A stretch of 64,000 bases of DNA from Catenuloplanes indicus (GTDB taxonomy: Bacteria; Actinomycetota; Actinomycetes; Mycobacteriales; Micromonosporaceae): contig NZ_JAUSUZ010000001.1 of assembly GCF_030813715.1 (NCBI RefSeq), positions 7,130,001 to 7,194,000 on the forward strand. Reading direction: 5' to 3'. The notes under the pieces were generated by a model. The model worked only from the letters and a program-made list of their open reading frames with translations. It did not search any database and had not been told where the DNA came from. Below are positions 42,616 through 51,804 of the stretch, in pieces. The position numbers were made by a program, and so were the translations under genes. Position 1 is the stretch's first letter; every line of letters starts with the position of its first letter.

Positions 42616-43217
42616 ACGGCGACCCGACGATCGGCGTCCTCGCGCTGCAGGGCGACGTCCGCGAACACCTGGCCGCGCTGGCCGAGTGCGACGCGCTCGC
42701 CCGGCCGGTGCGCCGTCCCGCTGAGCTCGACTCGGTCGACGCGCTGGTCATCCCGGGTGGCGAGTCCACCACGATCGCCAAGCTCGCGGCCGAGTTCGGG
42801 CTCTTCGAGCCCGTACAGAAACGGATCAACGACGGCATGCCGGTGTACGGGTCGTGCGCCGGAATGATCATGCTGGCCGGGACCGTGCTGGACGGCCGGC
42901 CGGACCGGCCGCCGTTCGGCGGGATCGACATGACGGTGCGCCGCAACGCGTTCGGCCGGCAGGTCGACTCGTTCGAGGCCGCGGTCGAGATCGCGGGCAT
43001 CGACGGCGACCCGTTCCACGCGGTCTTCATCCGTGCGCCGTGGGTCGAGGAGGTCGGCCCGGCGGCGCAGGTGCTGGGCCGCGTCACGTCCGGTCCGGCC
43101 GCCGGTAGGATTGTTGCGGTTCGGCAGGGGCACCTGCTCGCCACCGCCTTCCATCCGGAACTCACGGGTGATCTCCGAGTGCACGACGCGTTCGTCGAGA
43201 TGGTGCGGGCGAGCTAG
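42612..43217 (+). CDS. pdxT: pyridoxal 5'-phosphate synthase, glutaminase subunit
   Basis: The 201-residue class-I glutamine amidotransferase has the oxyanion Gly-Gly in IPGGESTT (about 48-54), nucleophile Cys82 in GSCAGM, and the His-x-Glu pair in AFHPEL near the C-terminus. It supplies ammonia to PdxS. It starts at a GTG overlapping the pdxS stop and is 26 nt before yebC. Confidence 0.95.
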   Translation: MNGDPTIGVLALQGDVREHLAALAECDALARPVRRPAELDSVDALVIPGGESTTIAKLAAEFGLFEPVQKRINDGMPVYGSCAGMIMLAGTVLDGRPDRPPFGGIDMTVRRNAFGRQVDSFEAAVEIAGIDGDPFHAVFIRAPWVEEVGPAAQVLGRVTSGPAAGRIVAVRQGHLLATAFHPELTGDLRVHDAFVEMVRAS

Positions 43218-43243
43218 ACGCAGACGACTACGGGAGGCATGTG

Positions 43244-43999
43244 ATGTCCGGCCACTCCAAGTGGGCAACCACCAAGCACAAGAAGGCCGTCATCGATGCC
43301 AAGCGTGGCAAGATGTTCGCCAAGCTGATCAAGAACGTCGAGGTCGCCGCCCGCACCGGCGGCGGCGACCCGGCCGGTAACCCGACGCTCTACGACGCCA
43401 TCCAGAAGGCGAAGAAGAGCTCGGTGCCGAACGACAACATCGACCGCGCGGTCAAGCGCGGCTCCGGCCTCGAGGCCGGCGGCGCCGACTGGCAGACGAT
43501 CATGTACGAGGGCTACGGCCCGAACGGCGTGGCGCTGCTGATCGAGTGCCTGACCGACAACCGGAACCGGGCCGCGACCGAGGTCCGCACCGCGCTGACC
43601 CGCAACGGCGGCAACCTGGCGGACGCCGGCTCGGTGGCGTACATGTTCTCCCGCAAGGGCGTCGTGATCGTCCCGAAGACCGACGGCCTGACCGAGGACG
43701 ACCTGCTCATGTACGTGATCGACGCGGGTGCCGAGGAGGTCAACGACCTCGGCGAGGCCTTCGAGATCGTCTCCGAGCCGACCGACATGCCCGCGGTCCG
43801 GTCCGCACTCACCGACAACAAGATCGAGTACGACTCGGCCGACACGAACTTCGTCGCCTCCGTCAACGTCCCCCTCGACGAGGAGGGCGCCCGAAAGATC
43901 TTCAAGCTCATCGACGTCCTCGAGGACTGCGACGACGTCCAGAACGTCTTCGGCAACTTCGACATCTCCGACGAGGTCATGGCCGCCGTCGACGCGTGA
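43244..43999 (+). CDS. yebC: YebC/PmpR-family protein
   Basis: The 251-residue protein shows the family hallmark [21 protein letters not shown] (split [13 protein letters not shown]), [37 protein letters not shown] and [15 protein letters not shown]. YebC proteins bind DNA in some bacteria and, in recent work, help ribosomes through difficult stretches such as proline runs. ATG at 43244 fits the GGGAGG site better than the GTG at 43241. A terminator hairpin follows. Confidence 0.95.
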   Translation: MSGHSKWATTKHKKAVIDAKRGKMFAKLIKNVEVAARTGGGDPAGNPTLYDAIQKAKKSSVPNDNIDRAVKRGSGLEAGGADWQTIMYEGYGPNGVALLIECLTDNRNRAATEVRTALTRNGGNLADAGSVAYMFSRKGVVIVPKTDGLTEDDLLMYVIDAGAEEVNDLGEAFEIVSEPTDMPAVRSALTDNKIEYDSADTNFVASVNVPLDEEGARKIFKLIDVLEDCDDVQNVFGNFDISDEVMAAVDA

Positions 44000-44311
44000 C
44001 GGCCCCGCGGAGATCCCCTCGGCGCCCGCGCCGGGGGGATCTGTCGTCTCCCGCCACTGCCGGCCGGGCGGCGCAGGTCCAGCCCGATGTTGCGGGACCG
44101 GCGCGCAGACCTGGCCCACGATTGCTCATCCGGGCATCCCGCGCCCCGCAATGTCGGTGTTCATGGAGCCTTCGGGGTCAGCGTGGCCTGCCGCGAGCTT
44201 CCGGGATTCAGCGAGCCGCGCTCGCCGCTTCGGTGCCGGCGGACGAATCGCCGGGCTTGCGTTCATCGCACTAAGATCCCGCTTGATCCCGGAACTCCGG
44301 GCCGCGCACGA
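44000..44311. other. 312-nt intergenic region between yebC and the inserted block
   Basis: Contains the yebC terminator at its start. The rest shows no convincing gene. It must hold the promoter for the surface-protein/two-component operon; a TAAGAT at about 44271 could be a -10 but no matching -35 is seen. Confidence 0.45.
44011..44042 (+). terminator. hairpin after yebC
   Basis: An 8-bp stem AGATCCCC/GGGGATCT (44011-44018 with 44035-44042) encloses a second GGCGC/GCGCC stem. It starts 11 nt after the stop. Confidence 0.7.
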
Positions 44312-45073
44312 GTGACGAGGCGGCGAGGCGTGCAGGCAGACGTGGCGGTGGCCGGGCCGCGGTGGGGCCGATACGCGGCACTCGCCGTCGCGGTAGGCGT
44401 GATCGCCGTGGGAGTGCCACCCCTGATCGCACCGCCCGGCGAGCCCTCGGCTCCCGTCGCGGCATCGGCACCACCGGTGACCCTGAGCCAGAGCCCAGCA
44501 CCGGCCGCGAGCCCCAGCCCGAGCCCCAGCCCGAGCCCCGGCGAAAGCCGGAGCCTGAGTGAAAGCCCCAGCCCGAGCCCGCCCCCCGGCCCCGCGCGGT
44601 GCGTGGACGCCGGTGCCTCGCCGCGGCCGGCCTGTGCGGTCTACACCACCGCGCTCGGTTCCGGCTGGTCCGCCGAGGGCGTCGGGGTGAAGGTCGTACC
44701 CGCCGGCTTGGTGCCCGGCACCGAGATCGTGGCGCTGCGCGTCGAGCCGAAGGAGAAGACCGCCTCGGTCTCGCTGGTCGCGTCCGAGCCGTTCACCGTC
44801 GCCGACGGCACCGTGCTCAAGCTGCGGATCTACGGCGGGCGGCTGCACGGCACGGTCGCCCGGCTCGCGCTCTCGCCGACCACCGAGTTCGCCACGGACC
44901 GGCCGGCCACGCTGAACGCGCCGGTCGACGAGTGGGTGCCGTTCACCGTCCCGGTCGCCGATCTGCTGCCCGGTGGCGGGCCGATCCGGCGCATCGACGT
45001 GGAGATCGCCACCGAGGCGGTGCCGAACGCGTACCGGTTCTTCATCGACGACGTCGCGTTCGTGGCGCCGTGA
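44312..45073 (+). CDS. membrane-anchored surface protein with CBM-like domain
   Basis: The 253-residue frame starts at the GTG at 44312. A membrane helix (about 18-40, YAALAVAVGVIAVGVPPLI) precedes a Ser/Pro-rich linker (45-100, SPSPSP repeats) and a beta-rich C-terminal domain (about 105-253) ending RFFIDDVAF, which resembles jelly-roll carbohydrate-binding folds. It probably extends from the membrane through the wall and may bind a sugar polymer. Its stop overlaps the kinase start (GTGA), so it may supply the signal to the two-component pair. Upstream starts give non-protein-like sequence. Confidence 0.72.
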   Translation: MTRRRGVQADVAVAGPRWGRYAALAVAVGVIAVGVPPLIAPPGEPSAPVAASAPPVTLSQSPAPAASPSPSPSPSPGESRSLSESPSPSPPPGPARCVDAGASPRPACAVYTTALGSGWSAEGVGVKVVPAGLVPGTEIVALRVEPKEKTASVSLVASEPFTVADGTVLKLRIYGGRLHGTVARLALSPTTEFATDRPATLNAPVDEWVPFTVPVADLLPGGGPIRRIDVEIATEAVPNAYRFFIDDVAFVAP

Positions 45074-46242
45074 GCGGGCAGCTCGTCGCGCCGGCCGCGA
45101 TCGCCCGCGCGGTCCTGCTCGGCCGTGCGGTCGTGACGATCACCGCGGCCGCGGCCGGGCTGCTGCTGATCGAGGAGCGGTGGCGGGTCCCGGCCGTGAT
45201 CGTGCTGGTGGTGGCCGCGACCGCGGTGCAGGTCGCGGTGCTCACCCGCCGCGCGGCGGCACTGGTCCGGTCCCCGTGGCCGGCGCTGCTCGCGGACCTG
45301 CTGGTGGCCGGTGGCGTGCTGGCGCTGAGTCGCGGCGGCACGGCGTTCTTCTGCTATTCGGCCGGTGCGGCCGCGCTGGCCGGTGCGCTGCTCGGCATGC
45401 GCGCGCTGCCGCTGTGGGTGGTGCACGCCGCGCTCGGCTTCGCGTCCGCCGCGGTGCTGCTCCGGCAGAGCCGCCCGTCGCCGGAGGTGACCGCGTTCGT
45501 CGCCGCGTTCCCGGTGCTCGGCCTGCTGGCCGGCGTCGGCGCGACCGTGGCGACCGCCGCGCTGGTCCGGTACGTGGAGCTGACCGTGGCCGTGGTCGCG
45601 TCCGCGCAGCGGTCGGCCGCCGCGTCCGAGCGTGCCCGGCTGGCCCGGGAGCTGCACGACTCGGTCGCGAAGACGCTGCGCGGGGTCTCGTTCGCCGCGG
45701 TCGCGCTGCCGCAGTCGCTGCGCCGCCATCCCGCGCTGGCCGAGCAGCTGGCCGACACGGTCTCGCGCGGCGCCGAGGTCGCGGCGCGGGAGGCGCGTGA
45801 GCTGATGGAGGGCCTGCGCGCGGACGATCCCGGCCAGGACTTCGGGTTCGGCGTGGCCCGCGCCTGCCGCGACTGGGAACTGCGCACCGGCGTACCGGTC
45901 CGTACCCGGATCGACGACGTCGACCCGCCGCTGGAGACCCGGTACGAGCTGCTCCGGATCCTGCGCGAGGGCCTGACCAACGTCGAACGCCACGCCCGCG
46001 CGAGCACGGTCTGGGTCGAGCTGATCGGCGAGCCGGGCGCGGTCGAGCTCACCGTCGCGGACAACGGCGTCGGCTTCTCCGCCGGCGGCCTCGACGAGCT
46101 GCGCGCGGCCGGTCACCTCGGCCTGGTCGGCATCCACGAGCGTGCGACCGGCGTGGGCGGCGCGGTCGAGGTCCGCTCGGCCCTCGGCCGCGGCTCGCTG
46201 CTGCGGGTCCGCGCGCCGCTGCCCACCGAGGTCTCCGCGTGA
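45070..46242 (+). CDS. NarL-type (HPK7) sensor histidine kinase
   Basis: The 390-residue protein has about six membrane helices (1-175) without a large external domain. A dimerisation helix carries the phosphoacceptor His in ARELHDSVAKTLRGV (about 197), and the HATPase domain has LREGLTNVERHA, VADNGVGFS and LGLVGIHERA. This is the HPK7/HisKA_3 class. Overlaps at both ends couple it to the surface-protein and regulator genes. Confidence 0.9.
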   Translation: MSGQLVAPAAIARAVLLGRAVVTITAAAAGLLLIEERWRVPAVIVLVVAATAVQVAVLTRRAAALVRSPWPALLADLLVAGGVLALSRGGTAFFCYSAGAAALAGALLGMRALPLWVVHAALGFASAAVLLRQSRPSPEVTAFVAAFPVLGLLAGVGATVATAALVRYVELTVAVVASAQRSAAASERARLARELHDSVAKTLRGVSFAAVALPQSLRRHPALAEQLADTVSRGAEVAAREARELMEGLRADDPGQDFGFGVARACRDWELRTGVPVRTRIDDVDPPLETRYELLRILREGLTNVERHARASTVWVELIGEPGAVELTVADNGVGFSAGGLDELRAAGHLGLVGIHERATGVGGAVEVRSALGRGSLLRVRAPLPTEVSA

Positions 46243-46898
46243 TCCGGGTGCTGGTGGTGGACGACAATCCGATCGTCCGGGACGCGCTGCGGTCGCACCT
46301 GGACGCGTCCGGCACCGTGCTGGTGGTGGGCGAGGCCGGGGACGGCCGCGCCGCGCTGGCCGCCGCGCGCCGGTTGCGGCCGCACGTGACGCTGCTCGAC
46401 TACCGCATGCCGGTCGCGGACGGCCTGTCGATCGTGGCCGAGCTGGCCCGGATCACCGCGGTGCTGGCGCTGACCAGCGAGGACGCCGGCACGGTGGTGA
46501 GCGAGATGCTGCGCGGCGGCGCCCGCGGATACCTGGTGCACGGCGAGTTCGACCCGGCCGAGCTGGTGCGCGCGGTGACCGTGGTCGCGTCCGGCCGGAG
46601 CTGGCTCTCCCCGGCCGCCGCGACCGTCGCCGCGGAGGCGCTGCGCCGGGCCCAGGAGGCCGCCGAGGCCGGGGCGAGAGCAGATCAACGGCATCGGGAG
46701 ATCCGGCGACGGTACGGCCTGACGCCCCGCGAGCGCGAGGTGCTGGACCTGGTCGCGGAGGGGCTGGCCAACGTGGTGATCGCCGAGCGGCTCCGGCTCA
46801 CCGAGAAGACCGTCAAGAACCACCTGCACGCGGTCTTCACCAAGCTCGGCGTCCGCAACCGCACCGAGGCCGTGCTCCGCTGGACCGGCCGGCAGTAG
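46239..46898 (+). CDS. NarL/LuxR-type response regulator
   Basis: The 219-residue protein has a receiver with D8/D9 and phosphoacceptor Asp54 (TLLDYRMP), and a LuxR-type helix-turn-helix (about 155-215: LTPREREVLDLVAEG, TEKTVKNHLHAVFTKLGV). The conserved receiver Lys is replaced by His101 (GYLVHGEF), so phosphorylation-driven switching may be altered. The start GTG overlaps the kinase stop. The DUF1996 lipoprotein gene 92 nt downstream is a likely target or co-regulated gene. Confidence 0.9.
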   Translation: MIRVLVVDDNPIVRDALRSHLDASGTVLVVGEAGDGRAALAAARRLRPHVTLLDYRMPVADGLSIVAELARITAVLALTSEDAGTVVSEMLRGGARGYLVHGEFDPAELVRAVTVVASGRSWLSPAAATVAAEALRRAQEAAEAGARADQRHREIRRRYGLTPREREVLDLVAEGLANVVIAERLRLTEKTVKNHLHAVFTKLGVRNRTEAVLRWTGRQ

Positions 46899-46990
46899 CA
46901 CCGGCTGGGACTTTCGGCTCAGGAAAACCGGCCGCGGCGGCTCTAGCGTGCTGGCGAGCACGTGATGAACCGCATCGCCGGAAGGACGCC

Positions 46991-48109
46991 GTGAAACTCC
47001 ACCGCCTACCCAGAGGCCTCAGCCTGGTGCCGGTCGCGGCGCTGGCGCTGGCCGTCAGCGCCTGTTCCGTGACCACCGTGCCGACCGCGGGCGGTTCGTC
47101 CGCGCCCGCGCTGGTGCTGCCGACCTGTATGCCGTCGGAGTACGCGGAGCAGCTGGCCACACCGGCCGCGCAGGCCGGGCTGACCATGCCGCCGTGCGCA
47201 CCGGCCACCGGCACGCCCTCGGCGTCCGCGCCGGCCGCGGCCACCCCGACCGCGGCGGCCACCTCGGCGGCGCCGGCGCCCAGCGCGACCCGGCCCGCGG
47301 CCGAGCCCACCGTGACCACGCCGGTGAGCGTGCCGTCGTTCAGTGACGCGCCGCCGCGCGCGCAGTACCGCGAGCTGGCGGCGAACTGCACGATGACGCA
47401 CCGGCGCGGGGACGACCCGATCGTCTTCCCGGGGCTGCCCAACGCGTCGCACGACCACACGTTCGTCGGCAATCCCAGCACGGACGCGTTCAGCACGCCG
47501 GAGAAGCTGGTCGGCGGGAAGACCTCGTGCCAGGACCCGAAGGACGGGTCGGCGTACTGGTTCCCGACGCTGCTGCAGAACGGCAAGCCGCTGACGCCGC
47601 AGCAGGTGACGGTCTACTACAAGTCCGGCGTGGACGACTACCGGACCGTGCAGGCTTTCCCGGCCGGGTTCCGGCTGCTGGTCGGCAACGCCAAGGCACC
47701 CGCCGGTGAGCAGTTCGCGGGCACCTGGAGCTGCGGCGGGCAGACGCTGACCACGATCCCGGCGTCGTGCCCGGACGGTTCGTCGCTGATCGTCCGGTAC
47801 AAGGCGCCGAGCTGCTGGGACGGCAAGCACCTGGACACGGCCGACCACAAGTCGCACATGGCGTGGCCGGTCCGTGGGAAGTGCACGCCGAGCCACCCGG
47901 TGCCGCTGCCGATGTTCGAGATGAAGGTGCCGTACAAGCTGCCCGGCGGCGTGACCAAGGGGCTGACGCTGTCGTCCGGCGCGCCGAACACGTTCCACTA
48001 CGACTTCGTGAACGGCTGGGACCAGGCGCGGCAGGTCGAGCTGATCAAGCACTGCGTGAACGGTGGCCGGCAGTGCAACGGCGTGGGGTACGACCAGCAC
48101 AAGCCGTGA
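46991..48109 (+). CDS. DUF1996 lipoprotein
   Basis: The 372-residue protein starts at a GTG and has a lipoprotein signal with lipobox VSAC (Cys near residue 24). A Thr/Pro/Ala-rich linker (about 60-115) leads to a DUF1996 domain with HRRGDDPIVFPG, SHDHTFVGN, a DHKSHMAWP motif, GxPNxxHxDF and several Cys pairs. DUF1996 proteins are secreted in fungi and actinobacteria with His-rich conserved sites; their activity is not established to my knowledge. It follows the two-component pair in the same direction. Confidence 0.87.
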   Translation: MKLHRLPRGLSLVPVAALALAVSACSVTTVPTAGGSSAPALVLPTCMPSEYAEQLATPAAQAGLTMPPCAPATGTPSASAPAAATPTAAATSAAPAPSATRPAAEPTVTTPVSVPSFSDAPPRAQYRELAANCTMTHRRGDDPIVFPGLPNASHDHTFVGNPSTDAFSTPEKLVGGKTSCQDPKDGSAYWFPTLLQNGKPLTPQQVTVYYKSGVDDYRTVQAFPAGFRLLVGNAKAPAGEQFAGTWSCGGQTLTTIPASCPDGSSLIVRYKAPSCWDGKHLDTADHKSHMAWPVRGKCTPSHPVPLPMFEMKVPYKLPGGVTKGLTLSSGAPNTFHYDFVNGWDQARQVELIKHCVNGGRQCNGVGYDQHKP

Positions 48110-48124
48110 CCGGGGACACTTAAG

Positions 48125-48194
48125 AAACGGAACGGTTCCGTATCGCAAAGGCGAAGCGTAGTCTCGCTGACGGATACGGGACCGTTCCGTATCG
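48125..48194 (+). promoter_or_regulatory. promoter with two TetR-type operators before the MFS gene
   Basis: Two 19-nt sites share 16 of 19 positions. Site 1 (48125-48143) contains ACGGAACGGTTCCGT, and site 2 (48174-48192) is ATACGG-N7-CCGTAT. They are 49 nt apart and flank a -35-like TTCCGT (48136) and -10-like TAGTCT (48159), 17 nt apart. Site 1 overlaps -35 and site 2 the early transcript. The TetR protein encoded after the transporter is the obvious candidate binder. Confidence 0.65.
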
Positions 48195-48219
48195 TAAATC
48201 GTCCTTGGGGGGACCGCGG

Positions 48220-49791
48220 ATGGATCCGCAGACCAACACAGGTCACCCGCGGCGCTGGGCCATTCTCGGCGTCCTCGTGATCTCGCTGCTCGTCGTGGTG
48301 CTCGACAACACGATCCTCAACGTCGCGATCCGCGTGCTCGCCGACCCGCGCGAGGGCCTCGGTGCCACCCAGGCCGAGCTCGAGTGGGCCGTCAACTCGT
48401 ACACGCTGGTCTTCGCGGCCCTGCTGTTCAGCTTCGGCATCCTCGGCGACCGCTGGGGCCGCAAGCGGTTCCTGATGGCCGGCCTGTTCGTCTTCGGCCT
48501 CAGCTCGCTGGCCTCGGCGTACGCGCAGAGCCCGGAGCAGCTGATCGCGATGCGCGCGCTGATGGGTCTCGGCGGCGCGGCGATCATGCCGGTCACGCTC
48601 TCCATCATCTCGGTCGTGTTCGACCCGCGGGAGCGCGCCAAGGCGATCGGCCTCTGGTCCGGCTCGGTCGGCCTCGCGGTCGCGATCGGCCCGATCCTCG
48701 GCGGCTTCCTGCTGGAGCACTTCTGGTGGGGCTCGGTCTTCCTGATCAACGTGCCGATCGTGCTGCTCGGCATGGTGCTGATCGCGGTGCTGGTGCCGGA
48801 GTCGCGCAACCCGCACCCGGGCCGGCTCGACCTGGTCGGCGTGCTGCTCTCGGTGGTCGGCCTGACCTCGCTGGTCTACGGCATCATCGACGGTGGCGAG
48901 AACGGCTTCGACCAGCCCGCGGTGTGGGCGTTCATCGTGGCCGGCCTGGCCGTGCTGACCGGGTTCGTGGCCTGGGAGCGGCGGTACGCCTACCCCTCGC
49001 TGGACGTCAAGCTGTTCCGCAACGGCCGCTTCTCTGCCTCGATCGCGTCCATCGGCCTGGTCTTCTTCGCCAGCATGGGCACGTTCTTCTTCATGAGCTT
49101 CTACCTGCAGCTGGTCCGGGACTACTCGCCGCTGCAGACCGGCCTGCTGCTCCTGCCGTTCGCGGTGGCGCAGCTGGCGTTCGCGCCGCGCAGCGCCGCG
49201 ATGGTGCACCGGTTCGGCGGCCGGGCCGTCTCCGCGACCGGCCTGGCGATCGTCGGCCTGTCGCTGCTCGGCTTCATGCTGATCAGCGCGGACACCCCGA
49301 TCTGGGTGGTCGCGGCGCTGTTCTTCCTACAGGGCACCGGGATGGCGAACATCATGCCGCCGGCCATGGAGGCGATCATGTCCACGCTGCCGCGCGAGCA
49401 GGCCGGTGTCGGCTCCGCGATCAGCAACACGATCCGGCAGGTCTCGGTCGCGCTCGGCATCGCCGTGCTCGGTTCCGTGCTCGCCGCGGTCTACCGCAGC
49501 CAGGTGGCCGACGCGGTCACGGCGCTGCCGGAGACCGCACGCGACGCGGCGTCCGAGTCGATCGCCGGCGCGTACGCGGTCGCCGCGCAGGCCGGCCCGC
49601 AGGGTGCCCCGCTGGTCACCGCCGCGAACGACGCGTTCATCAACGCGGTGCACACCTCCGCGCTGATCGGCGCCGTCGTGGTGTTCATCGGCGCGCTCAT
49701 CGCGCTGCGGTGGCTGCCGGGCCGGGAGAAGAACGCGCCGGAGTCGCGGGTCGAGCGCGCTCCCGAGGCGGCCGCGCTGCTCGAGGCGTAG
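48220..49791 (+). CDS. MFS drug-efflux transporter, DHA2 (14-helix) type
   Basis: The 523-residue protein has motif A-like [13 protein letters not shown] after helix 2, LDNTILNVA in helix 1 (the DHA2 motif D1-like phrase), [13 protein letters not shown], and about 14 membrane helices with an acidic cytosolic tail. It likely exports hydrophobic drugs or lipids using the proton gradient. The ATG at 48220 follows a GGGGGG ribosome site by 7 nt. Paired TetR-type operators lie upstream, and tetR lies downstream. Confidence 0.92.
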   Translation: MDPQTNTGHPRRWAILGVLVISLLVVVLDNTILNVAIRVLADPREGLGATQAELEWAVNSYTLVFAALLFSFGILGDRWGRKRFLMAGLFVFGLSSLASAYAQSPEQLIAMRALMGLGGAAIMPVTLSIISVVFDPRERAKAIGLWSGSVGLAVAIGPILGGFLLEHFWWGSVFLINVPIVLLGMVLIAVLVPESRNPHPGRLDLVGVLLSVVGLTSLVYGIIDGGENGFDQPAVWAFIVAGLAVLTGFVAWERRYAYPSLDVKLFRNGRFSASIASIGLVFFASMGTFFFMSFYLQLVRDYSPLQTGLLLLPFAVAQLAFAPRSAAMVHRFGGRAVSATGLAIVGLSLLGFMLISADTPIWVVAALFFLQGTGMANIMPPAMEAIMSTLPREQAGVGSAISNTIRQVSVALGIAVLGSVLAAVYRSQVADAVTALPETARDAASESIAGAYAVAAQAGPQGAPLVTAANDAFINAVHTSALIGAVVVFIGALIALRWLPGREKNAPESRVERAPEAAALLEA

Positions 49792-49867
49792 AGCCGGCAT
49801 CGAGACGTGGGGATGCCGGGCGGCGGTGAGGCCCAAGCGCCGCCCGGACGCACGTCGATACCGGCTC
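49790..49867. repeat. dispersed structured repeat, copy B
   Basis: Begins within the MFS stop codon. The outer arms (AGCCGGCATCGAGACGTG / CACGTCGATACCGGCT) and inner arms (CCGGGCGGCG / CGCCGCCCGG) form a long cruciform-like hairpin. Related to copy A at 10948-11040, in the same position relative to a stop codon. Confidence 0.65.
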
Positions 49868-49949
49868 CCGGACGAGGCTGCGGATCCGCGACCGGCCGGG
49901 TCGCGGGCCCGCGCTGGTCGATCAGATCAAGATCAAGGAGAATGGGGAC

Positions 49950-50564
49950 ATGACACTCACCGCGCCGGAGGCGCCGCGATCTCCCGAGCAGCGCGCGCCG
50001 GGCCGTCCGCGGAGCAGCCGGGCGGACGAGGCGATCATCGAGGCCACGCTGGACCTGCTCGCCGAGGGCATGAGCATCGAGTCGCTGACCATCGAGGCGA
50101 TCGCCGCCCGGGCCGGCGTCGGCAAGGCCACCATCTACCGCCGCTGGGCCGGCAAGGAGACGCTGCTCCGCGACGCGCTGCTGCGGCTCAAGGCCCCGCC
50201 GGCCGACCCGGACACCGGCAGCGTCCGGGAGGATCTGCTGACGCTGGCACGCTCGATCGCCCGCAACCGCGACCCGCGCGCCGCGCAGATCATGCCGTGC
50301 CTGGTGCCCGAGGCGATGCGCTCCCCGGAGCAGTACGAGCGGTACCAGCAGATAGTCGAGCCGCGCCGGCAGGTCATGCGCCAGGTGCTGCGCCGCGGCG
50401 TCGAGCGCGGCGAGCTGCGCGCCGACCTGGACATCGAGCTCACCCTGCTGATGGTCACCGGACCGGTCCTGATGCAGCGGATGCTGCACTGGAGCCCGAA
50501 ACTGGACAACGACGCCGTACCGGACCAGGTCATCGACATGGTGATGAAGGCGATCAAGGCCTGA
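49950..50564 (+). CDS. TetR-family transcriptional regulator
   Basis: The 204-residue protein has an N-terminal Pro/Arg-rich arm, then the TetR helix-turn-helix (about 28-75: IEATLDLLAEG, TIEAIAARAGVGKATIYRRW) and a TetR_C-type ligand domain with the phrase QIMPCLVPEAMRSPE. A good AAGGAG site precedes the ATG. It probably represses the MFS gene through the two operators at 48125-48192, releasing it when an exported compound binds. Confidence 0.9.
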   Translation: MTLTAPEAPRSPEQRAPGRPRSSRADEAIIEATLDLLAEGMSIESLTIEAIAARAGVGKATIYRRWAGKETLLRDALLRLKAPPADPDTGSVREDLLTLARSIARNRDPRAAQIMPCLVPEAMRSPEQYERYQQIVEPRRQVMRQVLRRGVERGELRADLDIELTLLMVTGPVLMQRMLHWSPKLDNDAVPDQVIDMVMKAIKA

Positions 50565-50647
50565 GGTGTGTCGCCGCGCCCACGGAAAACCGGCAGCGCT
50601 AAGGTGTCGAACAGATGTGCGGCCGAGCTTCGGGGAGGGGTGGGCGC

Positions 50648-51205
50648 GTGCGGGTGCTCGGCATCGACCCGGGCCTGACCAGATGTGGCGTCGGCGTGGT
50701 CGAGGGCGTGCCCGGCCGGCCGTGCACGCTGGTGGCGTACCACGTGGTCCGCACGGACACGTCCGACGAGCTGCCGCACCGGCTGCTGCGCCTGGAGACG
50801 GAGCTGAACGCGCTGGTCGGGGAGTACGCGCCGGAGAGCGTCGCGGTCGAGCGGGTCTTCGCGCAGCACAACGTGCGCACCGTGATGGGCACCGCGCAGG
50901 CCTCCGCGGTCGCCGTGCTCTCCGGTGCGCGCCGCGGGATTTCCGTGGAGACCTACACGCCGAGTGAGGTCAAGGCCGCGATAACCGGCTCCGGCGTCGC
51001 GGACAAGGCGCAGATGATCACCATGGTGCAGCGCCTGCTCCGGCTGGACGCGCCGCCCAAGCCCGCGGACGCGGCGGACGCGCTCGCGCTCGCCATCTGC
51101 CACATCTGGCGCGGCGGGACGAAGGCGCGCGTGGCAGCGGCGGCCGCGAAGATCGAGGCCGCGGTGCAGAAGGCCAGAATCCAGCAACGAAGGGGCTCCA
51201 GATGA
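50648..51205 (+). CDS. ruvC: crossover junction endodeoxyribonuclease RuvC
   Basis: The 185-residue protein has the catalytic acidic residues in [11 protein letters not shown] (Asp7), VAVERVF (Glu about 68), and [12 protein letters not shown] (Asp pair about 139-142). It resolves Holliday junctions with RuvAB. The GTG at 50648 follows GGGGAGGGG by 7 nt. It overlaps ruvA by 4 nt. In related genomes it usually follows yebC directly; here 6.6 kb separates them. Confidence 0.95.
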   Translation: MRVLGIDPGLTRCGVGVVEGVPGRPCTLVAYHVVRTDTSDELPHRLLRLETELNALVGEYAPESVAVERVFAQHNVRTVMGTAQASAVAVLSGARRGISVETYTPSEVKAAITGSGVADKAQMITMVQRLLRLDAPPKPADAADALALAICHIWRGGTKARVAAAAAKIEAAVQKARIQQRRGSR

Positions 51206-51804
51206 TCGCCAGCGTCCGGGGGAAGGTGCTGGCCGTCGCGCCGGACGCCGCCGTGATCGAGGTCGGCGGCGTCGGCATGGCCGTCCAGTGCAGCCCGAAC
51301 ACGCTCGCCGGCCTGCGCCTCGGCGAGGAGGCCCGGCTGGCTACCTCGCTGGTGGTCCGGGAGGACTCGCTGACGCTCTACGGCTTCGCGGACGACGACG
51401 AGAAGCACCTGTTCGAGCTGCTGCAGACCGCGTCCGGCGTCGGGCCGCGGCTGGCCCAGGCCGCGCTCGCGGTGCATACGCCGGAGGTGCTGCGCAAGGC
51501 GATCGGCGGTGGCGACACCGCGACGCTCACCCGCGTACCCGGTATCGGCAAGAAGGGCGCGGAGCGCCTGGTCCTGGAACTTCGCGACCGGATCGGGCCG
51601 CTGCCGATCGGCGCGGACGGCGTCACCGGACCGACGTCCGGTGCCTGGCAGACCCAGGTCGCGCAGGCGCTCACCGGGCTGGGCTGGACGCAGAGCCAGG
51701 CCGATCAGGCGGTCGCCATGGTCGCGGAGACCGTCGACGGTCCCACACCGCCGGTCCCGCAGCTGCTGAAGCAGGCCATCCGCCTGCTGGGCAAGACGCG
51801 ATGA
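51202..51804 (+). CDS. ruvA: Holliday junction branch migration protein RuvA
   Basis: The 200-residue protein has the OB domain (MIASVRGKV..., about 1-65), helix-hairpin-helix motifs ([11 protein letters not shown] and [16 protein letters not shown], about 70-130), and a C-terminal UBA-like domain ([16 protein letters not shown]). It binds four-way junctions and seats RuvB. It overlaps both ruvC and ruvB by 4 nt. Confidence 0.96.
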   Translation: MIASVRGKVLAVAPDAAVIEVGGVGMAVQCSPNTLAGLRLGEEARLATSLVVREDSLTLYGFADDDEKHLFELLQTASGVGPRLAQAALAVHTPEVLRKAIGGGDTATLTRVPGIGKKGAERLVLELRDRIGPLPIGADGVTGPTSGAWQTQVAQALTGLGWTQSQADQAVAMVAETVDGPTPPVPQLLKQAIRLLGKTR

